From NCBI GenBank assembly GCA_963920635.1, contig OY987298.1, forward strand, positions 24,220,647 to 24,284,646: a stretch of DNA of 64,000 bases, read 5' to 3'. Shown here piece after piece: positions 9,501 through 18,745 of the stretch; within the stretch, counting starts at the first letter, position 1, and every line of letters starts with the position of its first letter. This DNA comes from Pseudeuparius sepicola. Taxonomy: Eukaryota; Arthropoda; Insecta; Coleoptera; Anthribidae. The notes under the pieces are model-generated. The model made no database searches. It was not told the origin of the DNA and saw nothing but the letters and a program-made list of their open reading frames with translations. The position numbers and the translations under genes are program-made.

Positions 9501-11870
9501 AAAACACTAGGTATCACTTGGGATTCAACAAAGGATGTATTCAAACATTTTATCCCACAAAATATAAACAAAGAAATTATTACCAAACGAACAATTCTAT
9601 CTGGCATAGCACAAATATACGACCCACTTGGCCTTATTAGTCCAATCATTGTCAACGCTAAAATTATTCTGCAACAACTGTGGCAACTCAGATGTGACTG
9701 GGATCAACAAGTACCGCCAAAAATCGAAAATTCTTGGCTAGACTTCCTAGAACACTTACCATACTTAAAATCAGTGGAAATCCCTCGTTGCGTAATCTCA
9801 TCTGACAATATCATTATATCGTTGCACGGCTATTGCGATGCATCTCAGTCTGCATACGGCGCATGTATATATGTGGTCGCGGCAAATCCTAATAATGGTA
9901 AAATTACGTCAAATCTACTTTGTTCTAAATCACGACTAGCGCCAATAAAACCAATTTCATTACCAAGATTAGAATTATGCGGAGCATATTTGCTAGCGGA
10001 ACTTATGCACAAGGTCAAGGGTATTCTACGAGTTCAGATAAGTGACACAACATACTGGACAGATTCTACTATCGTTTTAGCATGGTTAAACTCAGAGCCT
10101 AACAAATGGAAAATTTTCGTTTCAAATCGCGTAGCAGAAATACAACGACTTACCGAAAACGATAGGTGGAACCATATAGATACAGATGAAAACCCTGCCG
10201 ATATTCCTTCACGCGGAGCAAATGCCCAAGATTTACAAAACAATAAACTTTGGTGGCATGGACCAAGCTTCCTAGTAAAGGAAAAGCATGAGTGGCCTCA
10301 CAGTCAAACAGTCGAAATTCCAGACATTCCAGAAGCGCGAAAGGAAAACGTCTCAGTTTCATTTGTTTCAATACTAAATCAGAACGATATTTTTTCACGA
10401 TATTCCTCATTTTCAAAATTGATAAGAGTTATGACATATGCGTATCGTTTTATTTCGAAGAGTAAATCTAAGGGCAAGGGTTTAAGCAAACACCTTTCAC
10501 CCACAGAGCTAAACGACACAATTATTAAACTTACAAAAATCATCCAAGCAGAAACGTTTGCAAAGGAAATCAATTCGCTTGGTGACAACAAACCTGTTAC
10601 CAAAGACAGCAAATTATTGACGCTAAACCCATTTATTGACTCCGATGGTCTTATTCGGGTTGGAGGTCGCTTAAAAAATTCAAATTTGCCTTACGATCAT
10701 AAATATCCTATCGTCCTACCAGCCAAGCATTCATTCACACGATTATTGATTCGACATACACACCACAAGTACCTGCATGCAGGGCCTCAGTTCGTTCTTT
10801 CACAAATTCGTACTAAATTTTGGCCATTGAATGGTAGGAACGAAGTACGAAACGTATTAAGAAAATGCATTACGTGTTTTAGAGTAAAACCTACATCGGT
10901 TACACAACTTTTAGGTTCACTCCCTGAATATAGAATCACACATTCACGACCATTTACCTTTTGTGGCATAGATTATGCAGGACCGTACTTGATAAAAGAC
11001 GGATCTACACGAAGTCGAACATACTTAAAATGTTATCTTTGTATATTCATATGTTTGGTGACACACGCTGTGCATGTTGAGCTAGTGACTAGTCTAACAA
11101 CCGAAGCATTCTTAAACTCATTCAAGAGATTCGCAGCCAGACGAGGCTTACCTAAACATATTTATAGTGATAATGCCACCAACTTCGTTGGGGCTAACAA
11201 TGATTTGAAGCAAATTCATGAATTGGTCATAAATACTTCTACGGACGATCAGGTTAAATCATATTTAACGGAAAACAGAGTTGAATGGCACTTTATTCCC
11301 CCAAGATCACCCCACTTTGGAGGAATGTGGGAATCGGCAGTCAAATCTTTCAAATATTTTCTCAAACGTATCTTGAACGAGACAAAATTACATTTCGAAA
11401 CATTTTATACGATATTGACTCAAATCGAAGCTATCCTAAACTCACGCCCTATCCTTCCTCTATCCCAAGATCCTTCCGACTTACAAATACTGACACCAGG
11501 ACATTTCCTCATTGGAAGCAGTCTGACCGCTGTTCCACAAGAAGACGTACGACAAATACCAACCAACAGACTTAACCATTACAAACAGATGCAGCAGCTG
11601 GTCCAGCATTTCTGGAGAGCATGGAAAAGAGATTATCTTCATACGCTACAACAAAGAGCAAAATGGTTTAAATCCAGCGATAACATCAAAATCGGAGCAC
11701 TGGTATTGCTACACGAAGATAACGCCCCACCAATGCACTGGTCCCGAGGAAGAATCACAGAAGTGCACCCTGGCAGTGACAATTTGGTGCGCGTAGTGTC
11801 AGTGTTCACGAAGAAAGGTGTTGTAAAAAGAGCAATCAACAAAGTATACCCTTTGCCTACCGAAGAATAG
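6585..11870 (+). CDS. BEL/Pao Gag-Pol polyprotein
   Basis: One uninterrupted frame. The first ATG is at 6585 (aagATGaca, 1761 aa); the frame is open 33 bp further upstream, but only with a TTG. Order: Gag-like region (DUF1759 type) to about residue 330; three zinc knuckles from residue 339 (two C-x2-C-x4-H-x4-C, then a C-x2-C-x3-H-x4-H form); an aspartic protease with DSA instead of DTG at 493; reverse transcriptase with first Asp at about 831 and YMDD at 907; RNase H starting around the CDA motif near 1085; integrase with an HHCC finger, then D1463, D1529 and E1583; and a C-terminal DUF5641-type domain ending in YPLP. Together these copy the RNA into DNA and integrate it. No envelope ORF follows. 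All catalytic residues I checked are present. Confidence 0.96.
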   Translation: MTDENAAHPKGFTTRRGQLKAQLTRFSKFLENVTSENICELKMRLQKIEAIWDEFMDVQLSIEEIDNDDLQQARERESFENAYFQFSAKASELIARHETEKPSRTSILENSNTESQNQTSLNLIPQMSNLPPINLPKFSGQYDEWLQFFEIFKSIVHDNEKIGKVQKFYYLQSCLCGEASKVLSSLQVCESNYEIAISLLKERFENRRLTIHKHVKNIFDFPAIPKENHVAIRKLIDSFSINIRALNVLGEPTEYWDTLLIYLITTKLDVHTRRDWEINNKRDSPRYDDLIAFLKNKCQILETLDNKSFEKPFDKFNKNSSFNKTMVHVATNNDNTIYCTYCKQNSHYTFKCQKLLSLPIKDRFKQLKDLNICTNCLRAGHSVLNCIGRKCRLCGKRHNTILHDSNYRPGYQQSNQSNNQPINNNANMRASKPTSTITNNNAENAVVGNTSDTSKVTLTSQINPKENWQILLATAIICMQDENMSIECRALLDSASQSNFCTINLFECLQKDAREIEIPIQGISQMHCTISHSFITQIQSCDDSYKTNLQFLVIERITTQLPQNYVDISELCIPKHIKLADERFNIPQPIDVLLGAEIFFDLLRNGQIHLGNNQPILQETKLGWVVSGKIPALAQNTKTYQTSNCHITTNDIQNALERFWQTENIDLAQNKLSNEELECEMHFRENVKQDKDSGRYTVKLPVKNNYNELGESLTIAIERLYAVEKRLAKNPELKIQYDEFLTEYEKLGHMTKVKVNQSHDEHDKIHVYLPHHPVIKNSSTTTKVRVVFDASCKTSSGLSLNDVLKVGPKVQNDLFDIVIRMRTYKYIIVADVEKMFRMVDIHPNQRNLTRIVWRSNPNDEISHYTLNTVTYGTSSASFLATRVLHEIGLKCKHENPQISKIILNDFYMDDLITGANTLNKAKQIYSEINKILLDSGFKLRKWQSNNSKIFKDDITDSDCCFNEFHIGSTTETKTLGITWDSTKDVFKHFIPQNINKEIITKRTILSGIAQIYDPLGLISPIIVNAKIILQQLWQLRCDWDQQVPPKIENSWLDFLEHLPYLKSVEIPRCVISSDNIIISLHGYCDASQSAYGACIYVVAANPNNGKITSNLLCSKSRLAPIKPISLPRLELCGAYLLAELMHKVKGILRVQISDTTYWTDSTIVLAWLNSEPNKWKIFVSNRVAEIQRLTENDRWNHIDTDENPADIPSRGANAQDLQNNKLWWHGPSFLVKEKHEWPHSQTVEIPDIPEARKENVSVSFVSILNQNDIFSRYSSFSKLIRVMTYAYRFISKSKSKGKGLSKHLSPTELNDTIIKLTKIIQAETFAKEINSLGDNKPVTKDSKLLTLNPFIDSDGLIRVGGRLKNSNLPYDHKYPIVLPAKHSFTRLLIRHTHHKYLHAGPQFVLSQIRTKFWPLNGRNEVRNVLRKCITCFRVKPTSVTQLLGSLPEYRITHSRPFTFCGIDYAGPYLIKDGSTRSRTYLKCYLCIFICLVTHAVHVELVTSLTTEAFLNSFKRFAARRGLPKHIYSDNATNFVGANNDLKQIHELVINTSTDDQVKSYLTENRVEWHFIPPRSPHFGGMWESAVKSFKYFLKRILNETKLHFETFYTILTQIEAILNSRPILPLSQDPSDLQILTPGHFLIGSSLTAVPQEDVRQIPTNRLNHYKQMQQLVQHFWRAWKRDYLHTLQQRAKWFKSSDNIKIGALVLLHEDNAPPMHWSRGRITEVHPGSDNLVRVVSVFTKKGVVKRAINKVYPLPTEE

Positions 11871-11940
11871 TTATAAGATTTCTTTATTGTAATCAAACTA
11901 ACCTATCACATATCTTTTCGTTGAAATAACCACTTATTTC

Positions 11941-11953
11941 AAGGCCGGCGGCA
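11941..11953 (+). promoter_or_regulatory. Putative polypurine-tract region before the 3' LTR
   Basis: The purine-leaning stretch aaggccggcggca directly abuts the TGTTCAG start of the 3' LTR, where the plus-strand primer must lie. It is not a pure purine tract, so the exact primer is uncertain. Confidence 0.5.
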
Positions 11954-12198
11954 TGTTCAGTTCTTGATCAGTTATGTAATATTTTGATCTTTCCGCCGTC
12001 TGCCTGATGACTGGTCTTGTGGCGCCGCTTAGCGGTGGAATTGTAACATAACATAAGTCACTTTTCGACACGGTAACGAAAGACGCAGTTGTATTGTAAC
12101 AAATTGCTTCAAAAAATAAACGAATTATTATAAAAGTGTGCACGCGAGTTTGAATTCGTAAACAAGCCTATGGTAATACTAGAACGTAAAAACATTCA
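11954..12198 (+). repeat. 3' LTR of BEL/Pao element
   Basis: The same 245-bp TGTTCAG...ACATTCA sequence as the 5' copy, with AATAAA at 12115-12120. It is followed at once by the gtata target duplication. Confidence 0.92.
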
Positions 12199-12454
12199 GT
12201 ATAATTATGCAAAATTTACAGTGTTTTGAATATTATGCACTGAATTTAAAATTATATCTTCTAATTGTTCAATAGTATTAATTAGCTCAACATAAACTAA
12301 TTATTTTTTATTTTCATTGCTGCTTTGTTTTATATTTTTTCGAATATCTCCTAAACGAAAATCGATATGATAAAAAGTTACTCTTTATTTCATGTTTAAA
12401 ATTCGATTTTAAATATCATACTGGTAGCTGGCTGACCAGTTACGAAACATCCTG

Positions 12455-13640
12455 TATATTGTTTAAGGACCGAGGTAAAGCCATGTTAAAAATACTAATT
12501 TCAATAAATATGGGTTTATATGGGTTTATATGGGTTTTCGAATACGCTACTGCCACAGAGAAAACCAGAATACAGAGAGTTCATCTTGTCAAATATGTCA
12601 AATGGAGCCCAACTTTAAACGGTAATTAATCCATTGCAGGTCACTATGGATCTTCTTTCTCAGTTTCAAATAAATCTATAATATTCATAGTTTATCTGAA
12701 CGAAGATGAAAATCGCGCCCTGTGTAGGAACCAAGTTTTGACACAATATTTGAATATCTGACACGACGTTAGGTGCCAGTATGTGGCGTTTCGATACATT
12801 TATGCTTAGCTCTGCGGCTTGTGGCTCTTTCCTGGCAAGGTTGTTGGAAACTCCAACAACCTTGCTTTCCTGGCTTGCAAAACTAAATGTTTGAGGATAA
12901 TAATCAACACCATCTCTACTAAAGCCAAACAACAACAGAGTGACGTCACGCTTAAAAGGCCGAGCTAACACATATTTTAAAGCCCCAAGGGAAGATTTGA
13001 AAAATAGATTAAATATGTACCAATTTTATCACCTTTGTATATCAAATTCTAGGTATAGAGAGAAAGACATAGAAACACACATTTTAATGAACATGTTTAA
13101 TATATAATGTTTATTTTATGAAAATGCAGAAAATGTGAAAGAAACAACGTTTTGACCAGTTACAAAATTGAAAGAAAATTAATTAGGATAAATGGAAAAT
13201 AAAGTCCGGCAGTCGCGTACCATATTACATCTTAATAAGTACTTGCATAATATTATATAGGTAGTATTTGAGAGCCTCTTATTTTACATGGTTTTTATGT
13301 CCGATAGGCATGACCTGTTTTTCAGGGATCCGGATAGATTTTGGTGAGTGTTTCAAGTTTTCGATTTCGTTTTCTTTTATTATCAGCAGCTGTCATTTTA
13401 ACACATTCTGCGACGCAGGCATTTGCCGACTCGGGTTTTTTTGCTGTTTAAATTAATATTGGAAGAACTATACCTACATACCTATGTAGGTATAGCTATT
13501 TTGATCGAACGTATTATGAGAATAGCTAGTTGTACAGAAGCAGATACTGTTTAATAACATTTAAACCTGTTGAAGAGTGAAGACAACAAAACATTCTGAT
13601 TTTAGATTTATGTAGGTAAATACTCACGACAGTGTATGAT
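12455..13640. other. Non-coding stretch
   Basis: No gene seen. A three-copy 10-bp repeat (tatgggttta) is near 12507-12537. A perfect 13-bp hairpin (caaggttgttgga, loop aac) is at 12836-12864. A short palindrome (acctacatacctatgtaggt) is near 13472-13491. A 101-codon minus frame at 12666-12971 has no recognisable domain. Confidence 0.35.
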
Positions 13641-14284
13641 TAGGGTTTCATCAAGTCAAGTAGCTTGACATGTTAACAAATTACTTGACTTGACTTGAAA
13701 ATCAAGCTTTTGACAAATTACATACTTGACTTGACTTGATATTGGAAAATTACTACTTGACTTGAACTTGACTTGATTTCAAGTCAAGTCAAGTAGCTTG
13801 AATATCAAGTCAAGCCATGAATCTCTATTCTTGTCAACTCCAGCGTCTTCAGCTCCTATTGAAAGACAGTTTTCCAGGGCTGGTTGACAGTTACAAAAAC
13901 GCGAAATCGGTTAAGCGCCAAATCCACTAGATGCCTAATGTGCCTTAAGTCGTGGATGGAAAATGATAACATTAAAAAGTGGACTTGAAATAGTTTATTT
14001 TTGTTCTTTCCTAGTCCTTTCCTAGTTTTGCAAAAAAGTGTACAATGCAAAGGTTTATTATTATTATTTACTTGTAACTTCCCTAACTTATAAAAAAAAT
14101 TTAAATTGATAAAAAATCAAGTAATCAAGTAGCTTCAAGAAAAACTTGATTTTTCAAGTACTTGAAAAATAAATACTTGACTTGACTTGATATTGGAAAA
14201 TTACTACTTGACTTGAACTTGACTTGATTTCAAGTCAAGTCAAGTCAAGTAGCTTGAATATCAAGTCAAGCCGTGAATCTCTAT
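13641..14284 (+). mobile_element. hAT transposon relic with CTTGACTTGA subterminal arrays
   Basis: Two blocks dense in the words cttgactt/caagtcaag (about 13654-13828 and 14115-14284) flank a hAT transposase fragment. Both blocks end with nearly the same phrase, caagcc[a/g]tgaatctctat. The far left reads tagggtttcatcaag and the far right, inverted, tagagattcacgg, which may be degenerate inverted ends. hAT elements often carry repeated transposase-binding words next to their ends, which would explain the arrays. No clear 8-bp target duplication is visible. Confidence 0.55.
13837..13988 (+). pseudogene. hAT transposase C-terminus, frameshifted
   Basis: The first frame reads TPASSAPIERQFSRAG, the hallmark start of the hAT C-terminal dimerisation region. 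It then stops. A one-base shift continues with LTVTKTRNRLSAKSTRCLMC, then LKSWMENDNIKKWT and a stop at 13986-13988. The two parts make a contiguous hAT-C motif broken by a single-base loss. The N-terminal zinc finger and catalytic domain are missing. Confidence 0.7.
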
Positions 14285-14604
14285 GTGTGCTGAAACTTGA
14301 AAATTCTCCCTGTGAATAGCCCGAAACCGCTGAGTACGTAAGTTATCGCACTTAGGAAACTTGAAAGGGTGTACGCCTTTTCACTACTGCTTTTATTGAT
14401 ACTTTTATAATTACCGGGACAGTTCGGTACCTACACAACATTTATTTGTTCACCATTTTCAGTTACACAATGCCGAGCACAACAAACGATACAAGTATAT
14501 GATTCTGTGAGATGTTATAAATAAACAAATATAGGTTCTATCGCAAGAAGCACGACTGACATTATTTGACAACTTATAACTGATAGCCTCTAGCAAGGCC
14601 TACT

Positions 14605-15729
14605 ATAAAGACAGGCCCTGGCGCACAAAAATCACGTGACCATCTTAGTCAGACGTTACATGTCATTTGTCACATAACTGAAAACGGCAGCTTGGGTTTT
14701 GAGAAGTGTTCAATGTTTAAAGTGTTTTTAAACGTCTTAGTTTATATTTTAGAAACAAGTTTGTGTCTAGTGCGCGTGTGTCCTGGCGGAGGGGAACCGC
14801 CCAGGTGTTATTATGGCCTCTGGGTGTCTGGGTGGGAGTCGTGCCGTCCAAGAGTATTGGTGACAGACATGGGACAGTATTAGTATTGGACAGTGGACCC
14901 GGAGACACAGAGGGGTGGACTGCTTACGGGAGATCCGCGAGTTCAGACGGTCCGGGTGGCTGGAAGCCGTTCCCGTTAACCACGTTCGGGTTTGTGTATT
15001 TATTGTATTCACCATTCACCTTGTGCGAAATAAATCAGTGTTGTAACGTACTCGAGGATTTTCATTGTCGACCTACGCCCTGATATGGTCTTTCACGCTG
15101 CCGATCAACTGAGACCTCGTCAATATTTTACGGTATACCTACTGAGGTTAGTTTTCATTTTTATTTCGTAAAAAATAACCTAAATACCAAATATTGGGTC
15201 TGTTTATATTATATTTATACATATTACAAAAGCCAGGAAGAAAGTGTCGCCATAACAAACATTTGGTTTGCCTCGGGATGAAAATTTCCGCCAAAAATGG
15301 ATTCGTCAAATCCCAACTGAGATTTAATTTCTAAAAAACCCTTAAGTATGTGTGGCTAACATTTTCAAGAAAGTGAAACAATAATTAAAGTGGACAAATG
15401 TGTTGCGGGAGGAAAATACCTATAGAGAATATCACTTAAGCTAAAGGAAGGTGATGTCCCAACAATTTTTGTGAATGTGCCAAAATATGGTGAATGCGGT
15501 GCCGTTTAACTCTCAGCCTAAAACAGCTGAGGCAGGTTGAAAATTTTGAAAAAACAATTAGAGAAAGCTTGGATGCACAAATCCAATAATGTAATAGATG
15601 AAATAAAACTTGCCAAATTGTTACGAAATTTGTTTTTTCTACTTGTCTCCAAAAATCCTTTTCATTATATAGAACTGAGTTGGTCACGTGACTACGCGAT
15701 TATGCGTTAGCGCCGTGGCCTGTCTTTAT
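14605..15729 (+). mobile_element. 1.1-kb element with ATAAAGACAGGCC inverted ends
   Basis: The left end ATAAAGACAGGCCCTGGCGC is mirrored by GCGCCGTGGCCTGTCTTTAT at the right; CACGTGAC lies near both ends. The interior includes a GC-rich block (14780-14975), AATAAA at about 15029, and a segment ending ctgag-gttagt that resembles a 5' splice donor. A diverged copy in the opposite orientation is at about 35735-36697, where the donor reads ctgag-gtgagt. Frames inside differ between copies and show no known domain, so I treat it as a non-autonomous element that may carry a promoter and first exon. Confidence 0.6.
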
Positions 15730-16761
15730 CGTTCGCCTCGGCCTCTAGGCAGTGACGTCAGAGTGACGTAGCGCTATTGTTGTTTGGCTTTAGACCTTTA
15801 GTAGAGGTGGTGTTGTCTTGACGCGTAATAAACGCGAGCGTTGTCTCGGTCCTTAAACAACCTCCTCGGCCAAAAAAGTGGACTGAAATGTAAATAACTA
15901 TTCCTTACTGAGGGAAGTAGGAAAATTTTCTTTCCCTGTGGGCATAAAATAATTCTCTAAGCCGGCCCTTCTGGATCTCATACTTATGCCCGCCCCCGTC
16001 GGAATCAGAACAGAAAAAATCCAATAACTCACCCGGCGGCGGGCTGAGCGTGACAAAACGCGGCCATTTCACAGTCCCCCACACAAACAGAGAGGCAAGG
16101 GCCGCGCACGTCGCGGCCAGCTGCCGCCGCCCGCCCGATGGCTGAGGATGAATGATGGAGATGGAGCCAGAAGTGCTCACTACAAATCCAGTACATAAGG
16201 GACTCTCGGATGCAAGCAAACGGCCGCATAATGTTTGTTTGGATGCTGGATAAAGCTATCCTAGTTGTGTTTGCACTCTTGTATGGATTCCGAAGTGAGT
16301 ATCTGAGGCCCCAAAGCAATTATTAAAAATAGCTCCCTCCTCTACAACATTTTTATTTAAAAAATTATGAAAGAAAAATTTTATCACAGCATTCATCATA
16401 AAGTCATAACAACAGTCCCTTTAATTTTACAAAATCATAAAATATTCCTATAAATAAAAAAATCCAAATGTCACAAAATAATAGCTAAGAGAAACGAGGC
16501 GCAACTCCAGGGCCGTAGCTATAGACCTTAGTTGATGTTGGGGTTCGCAAATAAAAAAATACTTGAAATTGAATTTTCACTGCAGGCGAAAATTTTTCAA
16601 ATGTTCAAGTTCAAACAGTTTAAATGAAGGAACGGTGTAAGTGTAAACTAATATAGAGCCCTAAAATATCAACATAAAACGTTACATAAATCAATTGCCG
16701 GTTTCTCTTTGTAAACTATGGGTCCATCGTCATTTGTGCAGTAAGCAAAGACGTTTAGGTA
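15730..16761. other. Non-coding, with a CpG-rich patch at about 15960-16140
   Basis: The patch 16029-16140 is rich in CG and GGCGG-type words in AT-rich surroundings. It is followed by a 33-codon ORF (ATG at 16157, MEMEPEVLTTNPVHKGLSDA...) and a donor-like ccgaa-gtgagt at about 16290. This could be a promoter and untranslated first exon of some gene, but I cannot tie it to Gad1. At about 16575-16620 lies an inverted copy of a sequence also seen near 63225-63275. Confidence 0.35.
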
Positions 16762-17457
16762 GGGGAGAGACGGGTAATATCGGACACATATCGAAAAATT
16801 GAAATATTTTTTATCAAAAAAATTGATATATTAACATATATTTGCTTGAAATAAACTATACACTTTGCAGAATAGAATACATAATCAAATTAAACAAAAA
16901 AACTTAAACAAAAACTCCACTCGTTAAAAACAAAAGTGGGCCTCTTTTTGTAATTTTCTGAAAACGTCGGGTAGTACCGGACACGAATTAATTCCCCTTA
17001 CAAATGCCGCATTTATAATAAACCTGATGTTTTTCTGCCCCAGAACAATTTTTATGGGTCCAACCATGGCACTAGATGCATTGTATCTAATTTGCTACCA
17101 AGTCTTCACCACAGATGATACACTCCGTTGCTTCTTGTTGCCGTTCAGAGCACATTATCTTTGCTATATTTTTTGTCCTTTACATTTTTATTTTTTTCAA
17201 TGTAATCCTCTAGTTGCTCAATTTTTCTTTTTTCCTTTTGTGTGCTTGGGCATTTTTTTATAGTTAATACGAAAATAAGAATGTTCAGTTAAAATTTCAG
17301 TGTGTCCGATATCACCCGAAATAGGTACGTGTGTCCGATATTACCCGAACAGCACCGTTGGAAAAAAGTGGCCAACTTATTTTTTACGACCCTCCGATAA
17401 TTTCCATAAAACCATTTTTATATTCCAAAATAACCAACAAATGTTATATAATATGAA

Positions 17458-17720
17458 AGTAGTAATACAAAGAGAGTACGGGACCACTTTGACCTCAGTT
17501 GACCCCTTGATTCTGAGAGTCCCCTACGGCCCGAGGTCACGGGAGCAAAGTGGCTACGTCATGCCCGAGGTCACGTGACGTCACCGGATGACCCCAGTTG
17601 ACCCCTAGATCCTGATAGGTTAACCTTTGACCTTTGGGCCACGTGTGACCCCCAGTTGACCCCCCCCCCCCCACTCCAACGACGGGGCAACCCCCACTCC
17701 AACGGCTTGGTGGGGTGAGG
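17458..17720 (+). repeat. Distal terminal block of the left arm (GTTGACCCC-rich)
   Basis: The outermost about 260 bp is GC-rich against an AT-rich interior. It has three loosely spaced cagttgacccc units and an E-box/CRE-like palindromic run, tcacgtgacgtcac. It ends in an oligo-C tract (17660-17672). The mirror block is at about 30555-30816. Repeated words next to the tips could be integrase or terminal-protein binding sites; that is inference. Confidence 0.65.
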
Positions 17721-17799
17721 TCTATATATTCGTGCGCAAGAGCAGTTTTCCCGTTATATACACTTACAATTTCCCACAGTCTGATTTGCCGAGTTCAAA
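17721..17799 (+). promoter_or_regulatory. TATA-type promoter upstream of the 115-aa ORF
   Basis: tctatatatt at 17721-17730 is followed about 70 bp later by the ORF start; a second TATA-like gttatata is at 17754. The mirror arm keeps a matching region (tatatagacc near 30546-30555) although the ORF behind it has been lost. The transcription start is not determined. Confidence 0.5.
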
Positions 17800-18147
17800 A
17801 TGCAGTCGTTCCTGAATCACCTGAACAAGAATTTGATCGTCAAGAAATTCGAAAGCGTTCAAAATATGGACGTGGATGAAAATTTTCAAATCACGAGCGT
17901 GGACAAAGTGAACACGCAATACGGAGAGAAGGTCTACGTAGAGTTCGAAGAATTTAAGACGGTGCTGCCGCAACGATACACGGCCGAGTTTACGCCCCAA
18001 GGGATCGAAGAAATTAATAGGGATATCGGTAACGGAAGGAGGTATTACATGAAGAGTCTTGGACCCGTCGGCCGATCTACAAATATCGAATTTATTGTAG
18101 AACCATGGCGAAGCTGGAGTACAGAAGAAAACTGCAACAATATTTGA
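17800..18147 (+). CDS. Unknown 115-aa protein of the palindromic element
   Basis: ATG in context aaaATGc; 115 codons. I do not recognise it with certainty. The sequence is charged at the start (MQSFLNHLNKNLIVKKFES), then alternates hydrophobic and polar residues in a strand-like pattern around ITSVDKVNTQYGEKVYVEFE and VLPQRY, suggesting a small beta-rich (possibly OB-like) fold. A nucleic-acid-binding role is only a guess. It lies just inside one terminus, behind a TATA box, and overlaps a second ORF. An AATAAA follows 86 bp after its stop. The codons look less AT-biased than the surrounding repeats, consistent with a real gene. The mirror arm has lost it. Confidence 0.6.
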   Translation: MQSFLNHLNKNLIVKKFESVQNMDVDENFQITSVDKVNTQYGEKVYVEFEEFKTVLPQRYTAEFTPQGIEEINRDIGNGRRYYMKSLGPVGRSTNIEFIVEPWRSWSTEENCNNI

Positions 18148-18227
18148 AGAATTTAGAAGCATTGAAATATGAACTTATGTTATATGAAATTAAAATGAAG
18201 ATAAAACATATTGACTTACACAATTAA
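18105..18227 (+). CDS. Overlapping 40-aa helical ORF
   Basis: It starts within the 3' end of the 115-aa ORF in another frame, with an optimal context, accATGG. It reads MAKLEYRRKLQQYLKNLEAL and ends at TAA 18225-18227. Lysine, glutamate and leucine spacing (L4, L9, L14, L17, L20) fits an amphipathic helix or short coiled coil. It could be reached by leaky scanning or reinitiation, or it could be the original C-terminus of the upstream protein after a frameshift. I cannot tell which. Confidence 0.45.
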   Translation: MAKLEYRRKLQQYLKNLEALKYELMLYEIKMKIKHIDLHN

Positions 18228-18232
18228 TTTTT

Positions 18233-18238
18233 AATAAA
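18233..18238 (+). terminator. AATAAA polyadenylation signal
   Basis: AATAAA lies six bases after the stop of the 40-aa ORF and is followed by a GT/T-rich stretch (ttttgttgtgttttttt). It plausibly ends the two-ORF transcript. Confidence 0.55.
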
Positions 18239-18370
18239 CGTTTAAAAATCTTTTGTTGTGTTTTTTTTATAAGAATCTTTGTGTTGAAGGGAAAACACCT
18301 GAAGCATCATATTATAATAAAACTCTCACTCTAAGCAATAATATCACTCTATTCCACTGTTATGTGTATA

Positions 18371-18540
18371 CAGGGTGATTCTTAACTTATACACATAAAT
18401 TTGGAAAATTGTAGGTTATGTCAAGTAATGGCTAATAATGAAAAAAAAAGTCTAATAAAATTGTTATCGATAAGGTCTGCGTTTGTGATCTTATGAACCA
18501 TAATTTTTAATTTATTTGTGCAAATAAACCCCGAATTGTT
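18371..18540. mobile_element. One-ended CAGGGTG MITE fragment
   Basis: TA-CAGGGTG at 18369-18377 opens an AT-rich stretch with no matching inverted end nearby. It sits in the segment unique to the left arm. Confidence 0.4.
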
Positions 18541-18745
18541 CAAGTACACAAAATTATAACTCAGCTGTTGCGTCGCATCGGGTTACTCGCTGCGAACGCG
18601 TGACCGCATAGTAAATATATAGTAAGAGAAAACACGTGGAATAGTTCACGACAGACGCCTGCTTTGTTTGGTCGAGCACTCAGCGATTTTGCTGAAACCG
18701 CATATAGAACAATAGGCTACAAATTTCACCCAATTAATTATCTTC

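Larger units (their letters stand above)
5613..12198 (+). mobile_element. Complete BEL/Pao LTR retrotransposon
   Basis: A 6586-bp element has two 245-bp LTRs that look identical by eye, a tRNA-Tyr primer binding site, one open gag-pol frame, and a perfect 5-bp target duplication (gtata at 5608-5612 and 12199-12203). LTRs begin TGTTCAG and end ACATTCA. Identical LTRs with an unbroken ORF indicate a recent insertion that may still be competent. It sits inside an older CAGGGTG MITE. Confidence 0.95.
5381..12454. mobile_element. CAGGGTG-ended foldback MITE split by the BEL element
   Basis: The left part (5381-5612) begins TA-CAGGGTG and has words matching aataaagagtaactttttt and cgtttaggagatattc. 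The right part (12199-12454) carries the inverse of those words and ends CATCCTG-TA. Rejoined at the gtata duplication the MITE would be about 0.48 kb. The intervening 6.6 kb is the BEL/Pao element, so the MITE is the older insertion. Confidence 0.75.

Noticed and set aside
6748..11896. Many minus-strand ORFs of 60-117 codons across the BEL element
   Set aside because: Shadows of the 1761-codon plus frame, with no domain of their own.
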